7,135 nt of DNA from Acetobacteraceae bacterium. Lineage in GTDB: Bacteria > Pseudomonadota > Alphaproteobacteria > Acetobacterales > Acetobacteraceae. The stretch lies in assembly GCA_027489135.1 (NCBI GenBank), contig JAIYAI010000235.1, positions 1-7,135 on the forward strand, written 5' to 3'. Positions 5,668 to 7,135 of the stretch are shown piece by piece (position 1 is the first letter of the stretch; each line of letters opens with the position of its first letter). Below the pieces are notes generated by a model. That model had not been told where the DNA came from. It made no database searches and saw only the letters and a program-made list of their open reading frames with translations. A program made the translations under genes and the position numbers.

Positions 5668-6732
5668 ATGATCCGCCGGGACATGACCCTCTCCAGACCC
5701 ATTGCCGCGCTGGCCGCCCTGGCCCTGCTGCTCCCCGCCGCCTGTGCCCAAAGCCCGGCCCGGCCGCAATCCCAGGCGGTGCTGTCCGCACCCGTCACCG
5801 AAGCGGCCCCGCCCCCGTTGCACCTTGCCACGGCGACCAGCTCTGCCACACCGGGCGACCCGCTGGAATCCGTCAACCGCGCCGTCTTCGACTTCAACAT
5901 CGCCTTCGACGACGCGGTGTTCCGCCCGGTGGCGCTGGGCTACCGCAACCTCTTCCACCCCTGGGTGCGGGAGCGCATCCGCAACGTCGTCAACAACGCC
6001 CATGAACTGCGGCACGCCGGCAACGCCCTGCTCCAGGGCGAGCCGATCGCGGCGGGCACCAGCCTGATGCGCTTCGTCACCAACACGACCCTCGGCCTCG
6101 GCGGCATGTTCGATCTCCAGTCGATCGGCGGCCCGCCGCACGATCCGCGCGACTTCGGCCAGACGCTCTACCGCTGGGGCGTGCCGGACGGGCCCTTCCT
6201 GATGGTGCCGGTGATCGGCCCCACCAACAGCCGCGACCTGGTCGGGCGGGTGGCCGACGGCTTCATGAACCCGGTGAGCTGGTACATGCCGCTCGCCGGC
6301 AACATGGGCCGCGGCCTGATGGAGGGCGTCGACCTGCGCGAGCGCAACATCGAGAGCCTCGACGCGCTGCGCGCCGAATCCCTCGATTTCTACGCCCGGG
6401 TCCGCAGCATCTGGCAGCAGCGCCGCAGCGCGGAGCTTGGCCGCAGCACTGCCGAGCCGGGCGGGATCGACGTGCTGGACGACCCGGACGCCATCGCCCC
6501 GGTCGGCGCGCCGATCAGCCAGGCGCCGGCGCCGGCCGCGGCACCGGTGGCAGCCCGCCGCCCGGCCGCGCCGGTCCATCCCCTGGCCGCTGCACGGGCG
6601 CGGCCGTCCAACCCCAGCGCCGCCGCACGGGCCCGCCCATCCCTGCAGGCGGTGCGCCCGGCACCGCGTCCGACCGCGGCTGCGCAGCCCATCCGCAACG
6701 TCAACCGCGTCGGTACCCAGCCGGCCGGCTGA
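5668..6732 (+). CDS. mlaA: MlaA/VacJ-family outer-membrane lipoprotein with long basic Pro/Ala tail
   Basis: MlaA sits in the outer membrane and removes mislocalised phospholipids from the outer leaflet, handing them to the periplasmic MlaC shuttle. The 354-aa precursor has a signal peptide ending LLPAAC, with Cys26 the likely lipidation site; Pro at -3 makes this lipobox imperfect. The MlaA domain starts with DPLESVNRAVFDFN (64-77). It continues with NVVNNAHELRHAGNALLQG (106-124), RFVTNTTLGLGGMFD (135-149) and DFGQTLYRWGVPDGPFLMVP (162-181), and ends near 255. Residues about 277-354 are an extra Ala/Pro/Arg-rich tail with AAARARPS repeated at 307-314 and 318-325. E. coli MlaA is about 250 aa, so the tail is an addition. 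ATG 5668 is used here; ATG 5683 would give a shorter signal peptide and is equally possible. No mlaC or other mla genes follow. The partner pathway is inferred from the family. Confidence 0.93.
   Translation: MIRRDMTLSRPIAALAALALLLPAACAQSPARPQSQAVLSAPVTEAAPPPLHLATATSSATPGDPLESVNRAVFDFNIAFDDAVFRPVALGYRNLFHPWVRERIRNVVNNAHELRHAGNALLQGEPIAAGTSLMRFVTNTTLGLGGMFDLQSIGGPPHDPRDFGQTLYRWGVPDGPFLMVPVIGPTNSRDLVGRVADGFMNPVSWYMPLAGNMGRGLMEGVDLRERNIESLDALRAESLDFYARVRSIWQQRRSAELGRSTAEPGGIDVLDDPDAIAPVGAPISQAPAPAAAPVAARRPAAPVHPLAAARARPSNPSAAARARPSLQAVRPAPRPTAAAQPIRNVNRVGTQPAG
6586..6642 (+). repeat. Imperfect tandem repeat coding AAARARPS in the MlaA tail
   Basis: The two copies (6586-6609 and 6619-6642) encode the same eight residues with different synonymous codons, separated by three codons (NPS). 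The synonymous differences point to an older duplication or selection for composition rather than a fresh copying event. Confidence 0.6.
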
Positions 6733-6825
6733 GGGGCGGCGGCGGCGCCCCCCCGCGCGTGCGCGCCGACCGGCGCATGAGGTGGATCACGCGGTGCCCG
6801 CCGGGGGTTGCGCAGCCGCCGCCCC
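6733..6825. repeat. 11-bp inverted repeat after mlaA, possible terminator
   Basis: GGGGCGGCGGC begins at the base after the mlaA stop (6733-6743). Its exact reverse complement, GCCGCCGCCCC, lies at 6815-6825. The enclosed 71 bp contains further GC-rich dyads such as GCGCG/CGCGC near 6754-6766. The long loop and lack of a U tract make it an uncertain terminator. The 141-bp gap 6733-6873 holds no plausible gene, and I see no convincing promoter for the permease gene. Confidence 0.4.
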
Positions 6826-6873
6826 GGGTCCAAAGCCACAGCACCCCTTCGCCAATGCCGCGGGGATGCGCGC

Positions 6874-7135
6874 ATGCAGGTCTATCTGCCGATCGCCGAG
6901 ATGTCGGTGGATGCCTTCCTGCTCGTGGGCATCGGGCTCGGCGTGGGCTGGCTCTCGGGCCTGTTCGGCGTGGGCGGCGGCTTCCTGCTGACGCCGCTGC
7001 TGATCCTGATCGGCATTCCCTCTCCCGTCGCGGTCGCCTCCGGCGCCAACCAGACGCTGGGCGCCAGCGTTTCCGGGCTGATCGCGCAGTGGCGGCGCGG
7101 CAACGTCGACGTGAAGATGGGATGCGTGCTGCTGG
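6874..7135 (+). CDS. TauE/SafE (TSUP) family permease, 3' end cut off by window
   Basis: The first 87 codons encode an inner-membrane permease of the TauE/SafE (TSUP) family. Members export or import sulfite, sulfoacetate, other organosulfur compounds or small organic anions; substrates cannot be read from sequence. The start MQVYLPIAEMSVDAF leads into the first hydrophobic segment (about 14-34). The hallmark GxxSGLFGVGGGFLLTPLL follows (residues 24-43), with the Gly-rich turn and conserved Pro41. Next come IGIPSPVAVASGANQTLGAS (46-65) and the loop QWRRGNVDVKMG (72-83), all typical of the family's N-terminal repeat. The ATG at 6874 has GGGGA upstream at 6862-6866 with suitable spacing. Nothing in the sequence links it to mlaA apart from orientation. 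The frame is open to the window end; full-length relatives are usually about 250-310 aa. Confidence 0.9.
   Translation, partial: MQVYLPIAEMSVDAFLLVGIGLGVGWLSGLFGVGGGFLLTPLLILIGIPSPVAVASGANQTLGASVSGLIAQWRRGNVDVKMGCVLL

Noticed and set aside
5590..6579. N-terminal extension of hpnI far upstream in the same open frame
   Set aside because: This part is the complement of mlaA and resembles no protein. The GTG at 5589 starts exactly at the hydrophobic anchor expected for HpnI.
1..7135. CRISPR array, tRNA, rRNA, insertion sequence or prophage signs
   Set aside because: No regularly spaced repeats, cloverleaf sequences, transposase or integrase motifs, or blocks of clearly different composition were seen on either strand.

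Overview
The window is very GC-rich chromosomal DNA, and real genes show strong G/C preference at third codon positions. The gene set is a Prx6-type peroxiredoxin, hopanoid side-chain genes hpnI and hpnJ, an MlaA/VacJ lipoprotein, a PEP-CTERM protein and a TauE/SafE permease. Together these suggest a Gram-negative alphaproteobacterium, most likely an Acetobacteraceae member of the Roseomonas type. The genus is inference; there is no rRNA or other marker here.

Left part, plus strand: the 3' part of a 1-Cys peroxiredoxin gene (1-626) is followed by a cluster of competing short inverted repeats (638-688). Next come a small unrecognised gene (689-889) and, 20 bp later, a CmcJ/NvfI-like putative non-heme iron oxygenase (910-1746), apparently co-transcribed. 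A 172-bp gap with small dyads leads to a secreted PEP-CTERM protein (1919-2461). Its membrane-anchor codons contain a run of ten G.

Middle, minus strand: hpnI (4438-5589) and hpnJ (2973-4421) form a tight two-gene unit for the bacteriohopanetetrol (BHT) cyclitol ether head group. HpnI adds the sugar to BHT and HpnJ is the radical SAM ring-contraction enzyme. The deacetylase HpnK that acts between them is not in the window. Just downstream on the same strand is a YunG-like gene (2618-2941) whose N-terminus looks displaced by a frameshift at a perfect hairpin. It converges on the PEP-CTERM gene across a 156-bp gap rich in inverted repeats.

Right part, plus strand: an mlaA homologue (5668-6732) diverges from hpnI across only 78 bp, so hopanoid head-group synthesis and outer-membrane phospholipid removal share a control region. 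This MlaA has a long Ala/Pro/Arg-rich tail. After a gap with an 11-bp inverted repeat, a TauE/SafE permease gene starts at 6874 and runs off the window.

No tRNA, rRNA, CRISPR array or insertion sequence was seen, and no gap between genes exceeds 300 bp. I see no clearly new multi-gene system. The points most worth checking are the hpnIJ/mlaA divergent pair, the G10 run in the PEP-CTERM anchor, the YunG frameshift, and the small ORF paired with the CmcJ-like enzyme.
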